DNA of 36,127 nucleotides from Pseudonocardia sulfidoxydans NBRC 16205 (GCF_007989085.1 NZ_BJVJ01000061.1:1-36127); one strand, 5' to 3'. Shown: positions 13,502-22,047, numbered from the stretch's first letter. A program made the numbers and translations. The notes: generated by a model not told the origin, from the sequence alone.

Positions 13502-14767
13502 GTGACCGGCACCTGGCCCGCCCCGCACGCGACCGCACCCGTCCGCGGCCGGGTCACCGTGCCGGGCTCGAAGTCGATGACCAACCGCGCGATCCTGCTC
13601 GCCGCCCTCTCGGGCGGCCCGGCGTCGGTCGACGGCGCCCCGGCGACGCGCGACACCATGCTGATGGTCGAGGCGTTGCGCGCCATGCGCGTCCCGATCG
13701 ACGTCGACGGCGAACACGTCACCGTCCACCGGCACGCGGGCCTGGCGGCCGGCTCGGTCGACTGCGGCCTCGCGGGGACGGTCATGCGGTTCATGCCGCC
13801 CGCGGCGGCGCTGGTCGAGGGCGTCGTGCGCTTCGACGGCGACGAGCGGGCCCGGGAGCGCCCGATGGGCCCGGTCCTCGACGCGCTGCGCTCGCTGGGT
13901 GCGGTCATCGTCGGCGACTCGCTGCCGTTCGTCGTGGTCGGCGAGGGCGGGATCGACGGTGGCACGGTCACCATCGACGCCTCGGAGTCGTCGCAGTTCG
14001 TGTCGGGGCTGCTGCTGTCGGCGGCGCGGTTCGACAAGGGCGTCACCGTCGTGCACGACGGCAAGCCGGTCCCGTCGCTGCCGCACATCGACATGACGGT
14101 CGCGATGCTGCGCCACGCGGGCGTCGTCGTCGACGACTCCGAGCCGAACACGTGGCGGGTCGAGCCGGGGCAGATCGCCCCGACGGACTGGGTGGTCGAG
14201 CCGGACCTGTCCAACGCCTCGGTGTTCCTGGCGGCCGCGGCCGTCACCGCCGGCTCGGTCACCGTCGCGGGCTGGCCCGCGGAGTCGACGCAGCCGGGCA
14301 TCGGCATCCTGCCGGTGCTGCGCGAGTTCGGCTGCACCGTCGCCGCCGGGGCGGACGGGCTGACCGTCACCGGCCCGGACACCCTGCGCGGCGTCGACGT
14401 CGACCTGCACGACGTCGGCGAGCTGACCCCCACGGTCGCGGCCGTCGCGGCCCTGGCCCCGACGCCGTCGCGGCTGCGCGGGGTGGCGCACCTGCGCGGC
14501 CACGAGACCGACCGGATCGCCGCGCTCGCCGCGGAGATCACCGCCGTGGGCGGCGACGTCGACGAGACCCCCGACGGCCTGGAGATCCGCCCGGCTCCGC
14601 TCACCGCGCCCACCGACCGGCCGTGGCGCGCCTACGCCGACCACCGCATGGCGACGGCCGGGGCACTCGTCGGGCTCGTCGTCCCCGGTGTGGAGATCGA
14701 CGACATCGGCGCGACCGGCAAGACGTTCCCCGACTTCCCGGGCAGCTGGGCGGCGCTGGTCGGATGA
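13502..14767 (+). CDS. aroA: 3-phosphoshikimate 1-carboxyvinyltransferase (EPSP synthase)
   Basis: 421 aa from the GTG at 13502. It joins shikimate-3-phosphate and phosphoenolpyruvate on the way to chorismate and the aromatic amino acids. Substrate-binding motifs are VPGSKSMTNRAILLAAL (K24, S25, R29), CGLAGTVMRFMPP, GDERARERPMGPVLDAL, SSQFVSGLLL, RGHETDRIAALAAE and YADHRMATAGALVGL. The length is normal. The rsgA start follows 4 bp after the stop, so they form an operon, as at the equivalent mycobacterial locus. Confidence 0.96.
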   Translation: MTGTWPAPHATAPVRGRVTVPGSKSMTNRAILLAALSGGPASVDGAPATRDTMLMVEALRAMRVPIDVDGEHVTVHRHAGLAAGSVDCGLAGTVMRFMPPAAALVEGVVRFDGDERARERPMGPVLDALRSLGAVIVGDSLPFVVVGEGGIDGGTVTIDASESSQFVSGLLLSAARFDKGVTVVHDGKPVPSLPHIDMTVAMLRHAGVVVDDSEPNTWRVEPGQIAPTDWVVEPDLSNASVFLAAAAVTAGSVTVAGWPAESTQPGIGILPVLREFGCTVAAGADGLTVTGPDTLRGVDVDLHDVGELTPTVAAVAALAPTPSRLRGVAHLRGHETDRIAALAAEITAVGGDVDETPDGLEIRPAPLTAPTDRPWRAYADHRMATAGALVGLVVPGVEIDDIGATGKTFPDFPGSWAALVG

Positions 14768-14771
14768 GTCG

Positions 14772-15773
14772 ATGACTCCGGGGCGGGCACGCGAGTACGA
14801 CGAGACCGATGTCCGGGTCCGGCCGGGCCGGCGGGGGTCACGGCCGCGCAGCAAACGCCGCCCCGAGCACGCCGACGCGGCCGAGGCGATGGTCATCGGC
14901 GTCGACCGGGGCCGCTGGACGTGCGCCCCGGACGGCGACGCCGACCGCCCGCCGGTCACCGCGATGCGGGCCCGGGAGCTGGGCCGCACACCGATCGTCG
15001 TCGGCGACCGGGTGGGCCTGTCGGGCGACGTGTCGGGCACCGTCGACACGTTGGCGCGCATCGTCCGCGTCGAGGACCGCGACACCGTGCTGCGCCGCAC
15101 CGCCGACGACACCGACCCCTACGAGCGGATCGTCGTCGCCAACGCCGCGCAGCTCGTCATCGTGACGGCACTGGCCGACCCGGAGCCGCGGACCGGGTTC
15201 GTCGACCGCTGTCTTGTCGCGGCCTTCGCGGGCGGGCTCACCCCGGTCCTGTGCCTGACCAAGTCCGACCTCGCCGATCCCGGGCCGTTCGCGTCGACCT
15301 ACGCCGAGCTGGAGTTCCCGGTCGTCGTCACCCGCCGCGACGAGCCGCCCGACGAGCTCGCCGCGCTGCTGGACGGCCAGGTGTCGGCGCTGGTGGGGCA
15401 CTCGGGCGTCGGCAAGTCGACCCTGGTCAACGCCCTGGTCCCCGACGCCGAACGCGCCGTCGGGGTGGTGTCGGGCGTCGGCAAGGGCCGGCACACCACC
15501 ACCGCTGCCGTCGCGCTGCCGCTGCCCGGCGGGCGGGGCTGGGTCGTCGACACCCCCGGGGTGCGGTCGTTCGGGCTCGCCCACGTCACGTCGAACGAGG
15601 TCATCGCGGCGTTCGACGACATGGCCGCCGCCGTGGAGGACTGCCCGCGCGGATGCGGGCACCTCGGCCCGCCCGCCGACCCGGAGTGTGCCCTCGACGC
15701 GCTCGTCGCCGCCGGGGCGCTGCGGCCCGCACGGCTCGAGGCGCTGCGCCGGGTCCTGGTCGCCCTGCGTTGA
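14772..15773 (+). CDS. rsgA: Ribosome small-subunit-dependent GTPase RsgA
   Basis: 333 aa from the ATG at 14772. It has the permuted GTPase order: TKSD (G4, 163-166) precedes the P-loop GHSGVGKS (209-216) and DTPG (260-263). The N-terminal OB fold includes VGDRVGL. The C-terminal zinc knuckle is C291-x3-C295-x-H297-x8-C306. The N-terminal 40 residues are Arg-rich, as in actinobacterial forms. It checks and releases late 30S assembly intermediates. Transcribed with aroA; the following lipoprotein gene starts 25 bp later. Confidence 0.94.
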   Translation: MTPGRAREYDETDVRVRPGRRGSRPRSKRRPEHADAAEAMVIGVDRGRWTCAPDGDADRPPVTAMRARELGRTPIVVGDRVGLSGDVSGTVDTLARIVRVEDRDTVLRRTADDTDPYERIVVANAAQLVIVTALADPEPRTGFVDRCLVAAFAGGLTPVLCLTKSDLADPGPFASTYAELEFPVVVTRRDEPPDELAALLDGQVSALVGHSGVGKSTLVNALVPDAERAVGVVSGVGKGRHTTTAAVALPLPGGRGWVVDTPGVRSFGLAHVTSNEVIAAFDDMAAAVEDCPRGCGHLGPPADPECALDALVAAGALRPARLEALRRVLVALR

Positions 15774-15798
15774 CCGGCGTTCGCTAGCGTTCCGGGGC

Positions 15799-16611
15799 AT
15801 GGCGGTGAGGTCTGCGGGCGGGCCCCGGTCCGTGCTGCTCGCCCTCCTGGCCGTCGTCGTGGTCGTCGTGTCCGCGTGCGGGTCGGGTCCCGACGACGAC
15901 ACGAGCGAGAACGGGCTGCCCCGCTACTACGACGCGACGCAGCTGCTCAACGTCCTCGTCGAACGGCGCGCCACCGACCGGACCGCGCGGCTCGCCGTCG
16001 CGGGCGACGTCACCGGGTCCGCACCCGTCACGTTCAGCGCGCAGGGCGCGGTCAGCCTCGAAGGGGCGACGCCCGCGCTCGCCCTCGACCAGACCATCAC
16101 CTGGCCCGGCGGCCAGCCCCAGACGTCGGGTTTCGTGCTGCGCGACGGCCAGGTGTGGCTGCGTTCCCTCGACGGCGGCACCCCGTGGCTGCGCGCCACC
16201 TCGGCGACCACGGAGGCCGACAGGATGCGCGCCGCCATCGCGCGGGCCCTGGGCGACACCACCGACCCCACCGCCAACCTGTCCCGCTACGCCGACGCCA
16301 CACTCGTCTCCGACGCGTCCGACGAGACCGTCGACGGGGTGGCGACGATCCGCTACACCCTCGTCGTCGACCTGACCCGGGCCGCGACGATCGAACCCGA
16401 CGACGCGGTCCGCGCCCAGCTCGAGCAGCAGGTCGCGAGCGGCCTGACCCGCATCACCTCGACGCTGTGGGTCGACGCCGACACCCGGCCCGTGCGCACC
16501 CGCCAGCGCCAGGACCTGCCCGGCATGGGCACCCTGGCGATGACGGGCGTCTACACGTCGTGGGGCACCCCGGTGACGATCACGCCGCCCGCCGCGGCCG
16601 AGGTGCGATGA
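15799..16611 (+). CDS. Lipoprotein, LprG/LppX-like fold suspected, coupled to the kinase gene
   Basis: 270 aa. The signal MAVRSAGGPRSVLLALLAVV plus VVVVSACGSG gives a lipid-modified C27. The mature part alternates polar and hydrophobic strands: LAVAGDVTGSAPVTFSAQGAVSL, ALDQTITWPGG, GFVLRDGQVWLRS, IRYTLVVDLTRA and STLWVDADTRPVRTRQ. This is the pattern of a half-barrel lipid carrier of the LolA/LprG type, though I would call that a likeness, not an identification. The stop codon overlaps the start of the Ser/Thr kinase (ATGA), so both proteins are probably made in step. Confidence 0.75.
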   Translation: MAVRSAGGPRSVLLALLAVVVVVVSACGSGPDDDTSENGLPRYYDATQLLNVLVERRATDRTARLAVAGDVTGSAPVTFSAQGAVSLEGATPALALDQTITWPGGQPQTSGFVLRDGQVWLRSLDGGTPWLRATSATTEADRMRAAIARALGDTTDPTANLSRYADATLVSDASDETVDGVATIRYTLVVDLTRAATIEPDDAVRAQLEQQVASGLTRITSTLWVDADTRPVRTRQRQDLPGMGTLAMTGVYTSWGTPVTITPPAAAEVR

Positions 16612-18044
16612 CCGCACCTGACCCGCGGTCGGTCGGCCCGTTCACGATCCACCGTGTCCTCGGCGAGGGCGGCATGGGCCGCGTCTACCTCGGCCGAACC
16701 CGCGACGGACGCGAGGCCGCCGTCAAGGTGGTGCGCGCCGCGCTGGCCGACGACCCCGAGTTCCGCGCCCGGTTCCGCCAGGAGGTCGCCGCCGCCTCCC
16801 GCGTCCACGGCGCCTACACCGCCGCCCTGCTGGGTGCCGACCCCGACGCGCCCTCGCCCTGGATGGCGACGGAGTACGTGCCGGCGCCGTCGTTGCGCGA
16901 CGCGATCGGCGAGCACGGGCCGATGCCCGCCGAGCCGGTGCGGCGCCTGGGCATCGGGCTGGCCGACGCGTTGGCCGCCATCCACGCCGCGGGCGTCGTG
17001 CACCGCGACCTGAAGCCCGGCAACGTCCTGCTCGCCCACGACGGACCCAAGGTCATCGACTTCGGCATCGCCCGCGCCGCCGACGCCACCACCCTCACCC
17101 GCACCGGCGCCGTCATCGGCACCCCCGGCTTCATCGCGCCCGAGGTGCTCACCCACGAGCGCGCCGGGCCGGCCTCCGACGTGTTCGCCCTGGGCGGGGT
17201 CCTGCTCTACGCGGCCACCGGTCGGGCACCGTTCGGCGAGGGCGAGGCCGCCGTGCTGCTGTTCCGGGCCGTCAACGTCGAACCCGACCTCACCGGTGTC
17301 CCCGCCCCGATCGCGTCCGTCGTCCGGGCGTGCCTCGACCGCGACCCCACCCGCCGGCCCACCCCGGCACAGATCCGCGACGCCCTCGGCGGCGACCGGG
17401 ACCGTCCCACCAGCGGCTGGTTGCCCGCGCGGCTGGAGCCGACGCCGCCCCTGCCCGTCGCGCGCCGGCGGCTGTCCCCCGTCCTCGCGATCGGGGCCGT
17501 CGCGGCCGTCATCGCGCTGGTCGGGGGCCTGGTCCTGGCGCTGCGCACGGGTTCGGACGACCCGTCGACACCGCCGACTACCTTCCCCACCGGGCTGTCG
17601 ATCCCGACGACCGCGGTCGCGCTGCCGACGGGCGTCACGATCCCGACACTGGCCCCCGCCACCACCGTGGCGCCCGCCGACGTCACCACCTCCCCCACCG
17701 CGACCGGGTTCAGCACGCCGTCGAACAACATCGCCTGCTACGTGACGCCCAACTCGGCGCGCTGCGACATCGCCGAGAGCACCTGGGACCCGACGACGAT
17801 CCCCGCCCGCCCCGCGACCTGCCAGCAGGTCTGGGGCGACTCCCTCTCGGTGGCCGGCGCCGACAGGCCCACTTTCGTCTGCCACGGCGACACGGTCTTC
17901 GGCAGCGGCCCGGTGCTGGACTACGGCCGCTCGCTGCGCGTGGGCGACGTGACGTGCACGAGCCGGACCTCGGGTGTCGAGTGCAAGGTGGGCTCCAGCG
18001 GGCACGGCTTCTCGATGTCCAAGGGCGCGTACCAGTTCTTCTGA
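16608..18044 (+). CDS. Receptor-type serine/threonine protein kinase with a cysteine-rich ectodomain
   Basis: 478 aa. Kinase domain about 10-262: glycine loop GEGGMGRVYLG (19-29), Lys40, HRDLKPGN with the catalytic Asp134, DFG 151-153 and GFIAPE in the activation segment, so all key residues are present. One membrane helix spans about 291-312. A Thr/Pro-rich linker (313-366) leads to an outer domain starting FSTPSNNIACYVTPNSARCDI, with six cysteines (377, 386, 405, 425, 450, 459). It resembles the DUF6636-type domain found in secreted actinobacterial proteins. No PASTA repeats are present. The coupled lipoprotein upstream is a candidate partner or substrate. Confidence 0.9.
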   Translation: MTAPDPRSVGPFTIHRVLGEGGMGRVYLGRTRDGREAAVKVVRAALADDPEFRARFRQEVAAASRVHGAYTAALLGADPDAPSPWMATEYVPAPSLRDAIGEHGPMPAEPVRRLGIGLADALAAIHAAGVVHRDLKPGNVLLAHDGPKVIDFGIARAADATTLTRTGAVIGTPGFIAPEVLTHERAGPASDVFALGGVLLYAATGRAPFGEGEAAVLLFRAVNVEPDLTGVPAPIASVVRACLDRDPTRRPTPAQIRDALGGDRDRPTSGWLPARLEPTPPLPVARRRLSPVLAIGAVAAVIALVGGLVLALRTGSDDPSTPPTTFPTGLSIPTTAVALPTGVTIPTLAPATTVAPADVTTSPTATGFSTPSNNIACYVTPNSARCDIAESTWDPTTIPARPATCQQVWGDSLSVAGADRPTFVCHGDTVFGSGPVLDYGRSLRVGDVTCTSRTSGVECKVGSSGHGFSMSKGAYQFF

Positions 18045-18076
18045 GGGCGGCCCCGGGTCCGGCCTGGTCAGGCCCT

Positions 18077-18116
18077 GTGAGCGGCAATAGTCGCTATAGC
18101 GACTATTGCCGCTCAC
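18077..18116. terminator. Long hairpin terminator, family B, 20-bp perfect palindrome
   Basis: Bases 18077-18096 are the exact complement of 18097-18116, a 40-nt palindrome without a spacer. It lies between the converging kinase and pruA genes. GTGAGCGGCAATAGTCGC corresponds base for base, with three changes, to the left arm at 11665-11682. Confidence 0.78.
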
Positions 18117-18126
18117 GAGCTTCTGG

Positions 18127-19764
18127 TCAGCCCTGGTGCGGATACCTGTGGTCCGTCGGGGGCACCAGGGTCTCCTTGATCGCGCGGGGGCTCGTCCAGC
18201 GCTGCAGGTTGTAGATCGAGCCGGCCTTGTCGTTGGTGCCCGACGCCCGCGCCCCGCCGAACGGCTGCTGGCCCACGACGGCGCCGGTCGGCTTGTCGTT
18301 GACGTAGAAGTTGCCGGCGGCGAAACGCAGCGTCTCCTGCGCGACGACCACGGCGGCGCGGTCCGTCGCGAACACCGAGCCGGTCAGGGCATAGGGCGTG
18401 GCCGTGTCGACGGTCGTGAGCATCCGCTCCCAGGAGCCGGGCGCGGAGTCGTCCCACACGTGCACGGCCAGCACCGGCCCGAACAGCTCGGTGGTGAACA
18501 CCTCGTGGGTGGGGTCGTCGCCGACCAGCACGGTGGGCTCGACGAACCAGCCCTCGGCGTCGTCGCACCCCCCACCGGCGAGGACCCCCATCCCGTCGAC
18601 GTTCCCCAGCACCTTCGCCAGCCGGTCGTAGGCGCGGGCGTCGATCACCGCGCCACCGAACGTCGACAGATCCTCGACGTCGCCGAAGGACACCGCGCGG
18701 GTGGTGTCGGCCAGCGCGTCACGCACGCCGGCGTTCCACAACGACGCCGGCACGAACGCCCGCGACGCGGCCGAGCACTTCTGCCCCTGGTACTCGAACG
18801 CGCCACGGACCAGGCCCGTGACCAGGGCGGCCGGGTCGGCGCTGGGGTGGGCGACGACGAAGTCCTTGCCGCCGGTCTCGCCGACCAGCCGCGGGTAGGC
18901 GCGATAGCGGTCCAGGTTGGCGGCGACCGACTGCCACAGGTGCCGGAACGTCGCCGTCGAGCCCGTGAAGTGCACCCCTGCGAGGTCGGGCGAGGTCAGC
19001 GCGACCTCGGAGACGGCGGCCCCGTCGCCGGTGACCATGTCGATCACGCCGGGCGGCAGGCCGGCCGCCTCGAGCAGCCGCATCGTGTACCAGGCGGCGA
19101 GGGTCTGGGTGGGGCTCGGCTTCCAGACCACGGTGTTGCCCATCAGCGCGGGCGCCGTCGGCAGGTTCCCGGCGATCGCGGTGAAGTTGAACGGCGTGAT
19201 CGCGAGGACGAAGCCCTCCAACGGGCGGTGGTCGAAGCGGTTCCACACCCCCGCCGACGACACCGGCTGCTCCGCGATCAGCCGCCGCGCGTAGTGGACG
19301 TTCCAGCGCCAGAAGTCGATCAGCTCGCACGCGGAGTCGATCTCGGCCTGCTGCACCGACTTCGACTGGCCGAGGATCGTCGCCGCGTTGAGGGTGTGCC
19401 GCCACGGCCCGGCCAGCAGATCGGCGGCGCGCAGGAACACGGCCGCACGTTCGTCGAAGGGCAGGTCCCGCCACGCCGGGGCGGCGTCGCGGGCCGCATC
19501 GACCGCGGCCTGCACGTCGGCGGCGGTGGCCTGCGCGGACACCCCCAGGACGCGGCGACGCCGGTGCGGGGACACGACGTCGATCCGCTCGCCCCCGCCC
19601 ATCCGCTGCCGCCCCCCGACAGTGCCGGTGAGCTCGTGCTCGACGCCGCCCAGCTCGGCGAGCCGGGCGGCGAGCGCCTCCCGCTCGGGGCTGCCGGGCG
19701 CGTGGCCGAGGACGGGCTCGTTGCGCGGAGCGGGGACGTCGGTGACTCCGGTCAACTCGGACAT
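18127..19764 (-). CDS. pruA: L-glutamate gamma-semialdehyde (delta-1-pyrroline-5-carboxylate) dehydrogenase
   Basis: 545 aa from the ATG at 19764, preceded by GGGGG. It is an NAD+-dependent aldehyde dehydrogenase that finishes proline catabolism by making glutamate. Visible are ITPFNFTAIAGNLPTAPALMGNTVVWKPS (cofactor site), FTGST, VGETGGKDF with general base E296, and YQGQKCSAASR with nucleophile C330. FYVNDKPTGAVVGQQPFGGARASGTNDKAG is the P5CDH-specific C-terminal block. The length fits the single-function enzyme. Proline dehydrogenase, usually nearby, is absent from this window. Confidence 0.94.
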   Translation of the reverse strand: MSELTGVTDVPAPRNEPVLGHAPGSPEREALAARLAELGGVEHELTGTVGGRQRMGGGERIDVVSPHRRRRVLGVSAQATAADVQAAVDAARDAAPAWRDLPFDERAAVFLRAADLLAGPWRHTLNAATILGQSKSVQQAEIDSACELIDFWRWNVHYARRLIAEQPVSSAGVWNRFDHRPLEGFVLAITPFNFTAIAGNLPTAPALMGNTVVWKPSPTQTLAAWYTMRLLEAAGLPPGVIDMVTGDGAAVSEVALTSPDLAGVHFTGSTATFRHLWQSVAANLDRYRAYPRLVGETGGKDFVVAHPSADPAALVTGLVRGAFEYQGQKCSAASRAFVPASLWNAGVRDALADTTRAVSFGDVEDLSTFGGAVIDARAYDRLAKVLGNVDGMGVLAGGGCDDAEGWFVEPTVLVGDDPTHEVFTTELFGPVLAVHVWDDSAPGSWERMLTTVDTATPYALTGSVFATDRAAVVVAQETLRFAAGNFYVNDKPTGAVVGQQPFGGARASGTNDKAGSIYNLQRWTSPRAIKETLVPPTDHRYPHQG

Positions 19765-19837
19765 GCCCCCAGGGTGGCCCCACGGAACAGGGCACGCCAC
19801 TACGCGAGACACCCCACCTGGTGGCAAGCTCCACCCC

Positions 19838-20419
19838 ATGACCACGGGGGGAACCGAGGGCGGCGCCACACAGGAACCGTCGCAGGGCGAACCGCCCGCG
19901 CTGCGCAAGGAGCCCGGGCCGCCCGCGCTCCGGATCGGGACCGCCGAACGCGAAGCCGCCGCGAAGGCGCTCGACGCGCACCTGGAGGCGGGCCGCCTCG
20001 GCGTCGAGGAGTACGCCGACCGGTCGGCCGCGGCGGCGGGCGCGACCGTGGCGAGCGAGCTGCAGGCCCTGTTCACCGACCTGCCCGCACCGCACCCGCA
20101 GCTGCCGGGCCAGCCGACCACCGAGCCGACCCCGACGTCGCGGCTCCCGGTCGTCGACGCGACCTCGCGCGAGCCCGAGGCCCGGGGCGGGTTCTCCGGG
20201 TGGGGGCCGCGGATCGTCGCGGTCACCCCGATCATCGCGCTCGTACTGTTCCTGGCGCTCAACAACGTCTTCGCGCAGGCGTGGATCTTCTTCCTGCTGA
20301 TCCCGATCGTCGGCGGCGTCGTCTACGGCGGCGACCGCGGCCGCGAGCGCGAGGAGCGCCGCCTCGACCGTGACGACCGCCGGGAGCTGCGCCGCGGCGA
20401 CCACTGGGGCCACGACTAG
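19838..20419 (+). CDS. DUF1707 domain membrane protein
   Basis: 193 aa. Residues about 30-80 are the DUF1707 domain: LRIGTAEREAAAKALDAHLEAGRLGVEEYADRSAAAAGA followed by ELQALFTDLP, a SHOCT-like short helical module widespread in actinobacteria. A Pro/Thr linker leads to two membrane helices (IVAVTPIIALVLFLALNNVF and AWIFFLLIPIVGGVVYGG) and a highly charged tail (REREERRLDRDDRRELRRGD). The role is unknown; related proteins are thought to act at the membrane. Divergent from pruA, with 73 bp between starts that include CCACCTGGTGG. Confidence 0.85.
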   Translation: MTTGGTEGGATQEPSQGEPPALRKEPGPPALRIGTAEREAAAKALDAHLEAGRLGVEEYADRSAAAAGATVASELQALFTDLPAPHPQLPGQPTTEPTPTSRLPVVDATSREPEARGGFSGWGPRIVAVTPIIALVLFLALNNVFAQAWIFFLLIPIVGGVVYGGDRGREREERRLDRDDRRELRRGDHWGHD

Positions 20420-20443
20420 CCCCCCTGCCCGTCGAAGACGCGA

Positions 20444-20490
20444 ACGAACGGCACAGTCGCGCAACACAGTTGCGCGACTGTGCCGTTCGT
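20444..20490. terminator. Long hairpin terminator, family A, 22-bp perfect stem
   Basis: Bases 20444-20465 are the exact complement of 20469-20490 round the 3-nt loop ACA. It starts ACGAACGGC and ends GCCGTTCGT, as does the hairpin at 286-327. It lies between the converging DUF1707 and enoyl-CoA hydratase genes. Confidence 0.78.
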
Positions 20491-20541
20491 GCAGGTCGGG
20501 ACGTGCGGGGCAGGGCGTGCAGGTCAGGATGTGCGGGGCGG
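20488..20541. repeat. 28-bp tandem duplication over the end of the enoyl-CoA hydratase gene
   Basis: CGTGCAGGTCGGGACGTGCG at 20488 recurs, with two changes, at 20516 (CGTGCAGGTCAGGATGTGCG), period 28. The second copy contains the stop codon of the minus-strand gene at 20524. It looks like slippage or a local duplication, not a functional element. Confidence 0.55.
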
Positions 20542-21399
20542 CCAGGGCGGGACGATGTCCGGGTAGTCGGCCGGGACCTGCCCGGGGTACACCGGGGGCC
20601 GCTTCTCCAGGAACGACGTGACTCCTTCCGCGGCGTCGGGGGCACGGCCGAGGACGTCGATGGCACGCGAGTCGAGCCTGTGGGCCTCCCAGGGCCCGGG
20701 CGCGCCCAGCATCGACCACAGCAGCTGCCGCGACACCGCCACCGACACCGCCGACGTGTTCTCGACGATCTCCGCGGCCAGCGCGCGCACGGTGCCGGCG
20801 AGGTCCGCGTCGGGCACCACCCGGGACACGAGCCCGCCGTCGAGGGCCTCGGCGGCGTCGAACACCCGGCCCGTCGCGACCCATTCCATCGCCCGGGAGA
20901 TGCCGACGACCCGCGGCAGGAACCAGCTCGACGCCGCCTCCGGCACCAGGCCGCGGCGGGCGAAGACGAACCCGAACCGGGCGGACCCGGCCGCGATCCG
21001 CACGTCCATGGGCAGCGTCATGGTCGCGCCGATGCCGACGGCCGGGCCGTTGATCGCCCCGATGACGGGCTTGCGCGACGCCGCGATCCGCAGCGAGACC
21101 ACCCCGCCGCGGTCGCGCGGGACGCCGTCGACGAGGCCGTGGCGCTGTTCGGCCGCCCGTTCCCCGGACGAGGCGTCGAAGGTCGACGCGCCGCGTGACA
21201 GGTCGGCGCCTGCGCAGAACCCACGGCCGCGGCCCGTCACGACGACGACGCGGACCTGCGGGTCGGCGTCGGTGGCGTCGAACGCGGCGACGATCTCGTC
21301 GGCCATCGTCGAGGTGAACGCGTTGAGCTTCGCGGGGCGGTCGAGGGTGATCGTCGCGACGCCGTCGGCGACCTCGTAGGCGATCTCGGTGTAGGACAA
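20524..21399 (-). CDS. Enoyl-CoA hydratase/isomerase family protein (291 aa)
   Basis: It uses a TTG start at 21399 (MSYTEIAYEVADGVATITLDRPAKLNAFT) with GAGGAGG just upstream deciding the start. Crotonase motifs are GRGRGFCAGADLSRGAS (first oxyanion strand), KPVIGAINGPAVGIGATMTLPMDVRIA (second) and FGFVFARRGLVPEAASSWFLPRVVG, in which Glu of PEAAS is the catalytic acid/base; the usual second Glu is less clear. It should hydrate or isomerise acyl-CoA double bonds. No other beta-oxidation genes are adjacent. A tandem repeat lies upstream. Confidence 0.88.
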   Translation of the reverse strand: MSYTEIAYEVADGVATITLDRPAKLNAFTSTMADEIVAAFDATDADPQVRVVVVTGRGRGFCAGADLSRGASTFDASSGERAAEQRHGLVDGVPRDRGGVVSLRIAASRKPVIGAINGPAVGIGATMTLPMDVRIAAGSARFGFVFARRGLVPEAASSWFLPRVVGISRAMEWVATGRVFDAAEALDGGLVSRVVPDADLAGTVRALAAEIVENTSAVSVAVSRQLLWSMLGAPGPWEAHRLDSRAIDVLGRAPDAAEGVTSFLEKRPPVYPGQVPADYPDIVPPWPPRTS

Positions 21400-21451
21400 C
21401 AGGCCTCCTCGTCGGGGCCTCCATATCTAGCCGATCGGGGCGCGGCGCGCG

Positions 21452-21525
21452 CGGACCACCCCTGCGCCGGACCAGCCCTGCGCCGGACCAGCCCTACCGG
21501 GATCAGCCCTACGGGGATCAGCCCA
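21452..21525. repeat. Degenerate 14-16-bp tandem repeat
   Basis: About five units based on CGGACCAGCCCTGCGC start near 21452, 21468, 21484, 21498 and 21513, the last two drifting to GGGATCAGCCCTAC. It covers the stop codon of the DUF6912-like gene (21518) and the spacer to the enoyl-CoA hydratase gene. There are no spacers of CRISPR type. Confidence 0.6.
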
Positions 21526-22024
21526 GCTCGACGACGAAGGCGATCTCCCCCGGCGCGTACCAGGCCAGCTCGTGGTCCTCGGCCTCGCCGACGAGGAACT
21601 CGGCGTCGAGGTCGCCCAGGTCAGCCGCGTCGACCGCGCCCGCGGCCTGGCGGACCGCGTGCTCGGCGTCGGCGACGTCGACGTGGACGGCCGCGATCGA
21701 CTCCATCGGCACCGAGCCCGTGACGCGGACGGCGCCGTCGTCGAGGTCGGGGCGCAGGGTGACGTCGTCGACGTCGGCGGCCACGACGACGCGCCGCGCC
21801 GGGGTGTCGTCCTCGCCGAGCCCGAACTCCACCGCGAGCAGCCGCAGCGACGCCCGCGCCGCCTCCAGCATGGCCGCGTACTCGAGCTCCTCGTCGTCGC
21901 CGGCGACGTAGGCCTCACGAAGCCGCGGCGTCAGCGCGAACGCGGTGCCGCCGATGGGCTCGAACTTTCCCGTCTTGACCAGCCGCGCCAGCATCGGCCA
22001 CGTCCCTGGCAGGTAGATCCGCAC
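21518..22024 (-). CDS. DUF6912-like protein (Rv3231c-type, 168 aa)
   Basis: Starts MRIYLPGTWPMLARLVKTGKF; the LPGTWPML opening and the following EYAAMLEAARASLRLLA helix fit a small conserved actinobacterial family that I believe is DUF6912. The protein is rich in Asp, Ala and Val and has no signal or membrane segment. The mycobacterial locus between aroA and tgs genes holds a protein of the same size, Rv3231c, which supports orthology. Function unknown. The WS/DGAT gene ends 23 bp upstream on the same strand, so they may be co-transcribed. Confidence 0.65.
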   Translation of the reverse strand: MRIYLPGTWPMLARLVKTGKFEPIGGTAFALTPRLREAYVAGDDEELEYAAMLEAARASLRLLAVEFGLGEDDTPARRVVVAADVDDVTLRPDLDDGAVRVTGSVPMESIAAVHVDVADAEHAVRQAAGAVDAADLGDLDAEFLVGEAEDHELAWYAPGEIAFVVELG

Positions 22025-22047
22025 GTTCGCCCTTCCGGAGCTGTTCG

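Noticed and set aside
12656..15112. Minus-strand frame of 818 codons that includes yedK
   Set aside because: Only the part from the ATG at 13462 matches the SRAP family, which needs Cys at position 2; the upstream part is antisense to aroA and rsgA.
18719..21424. Very long minus-strand frame across pruA and the enoyl-CoA hydratase gene
   Set aside because: Composed of out-of-frame Arg-rich translation; the real genes lie in other frames of the same strand.
21452..21525. Tandem repeat considered as a CRISPR array
   Set aside because: Units abut with no spacers and drift in sequence; no cas genes nearby.
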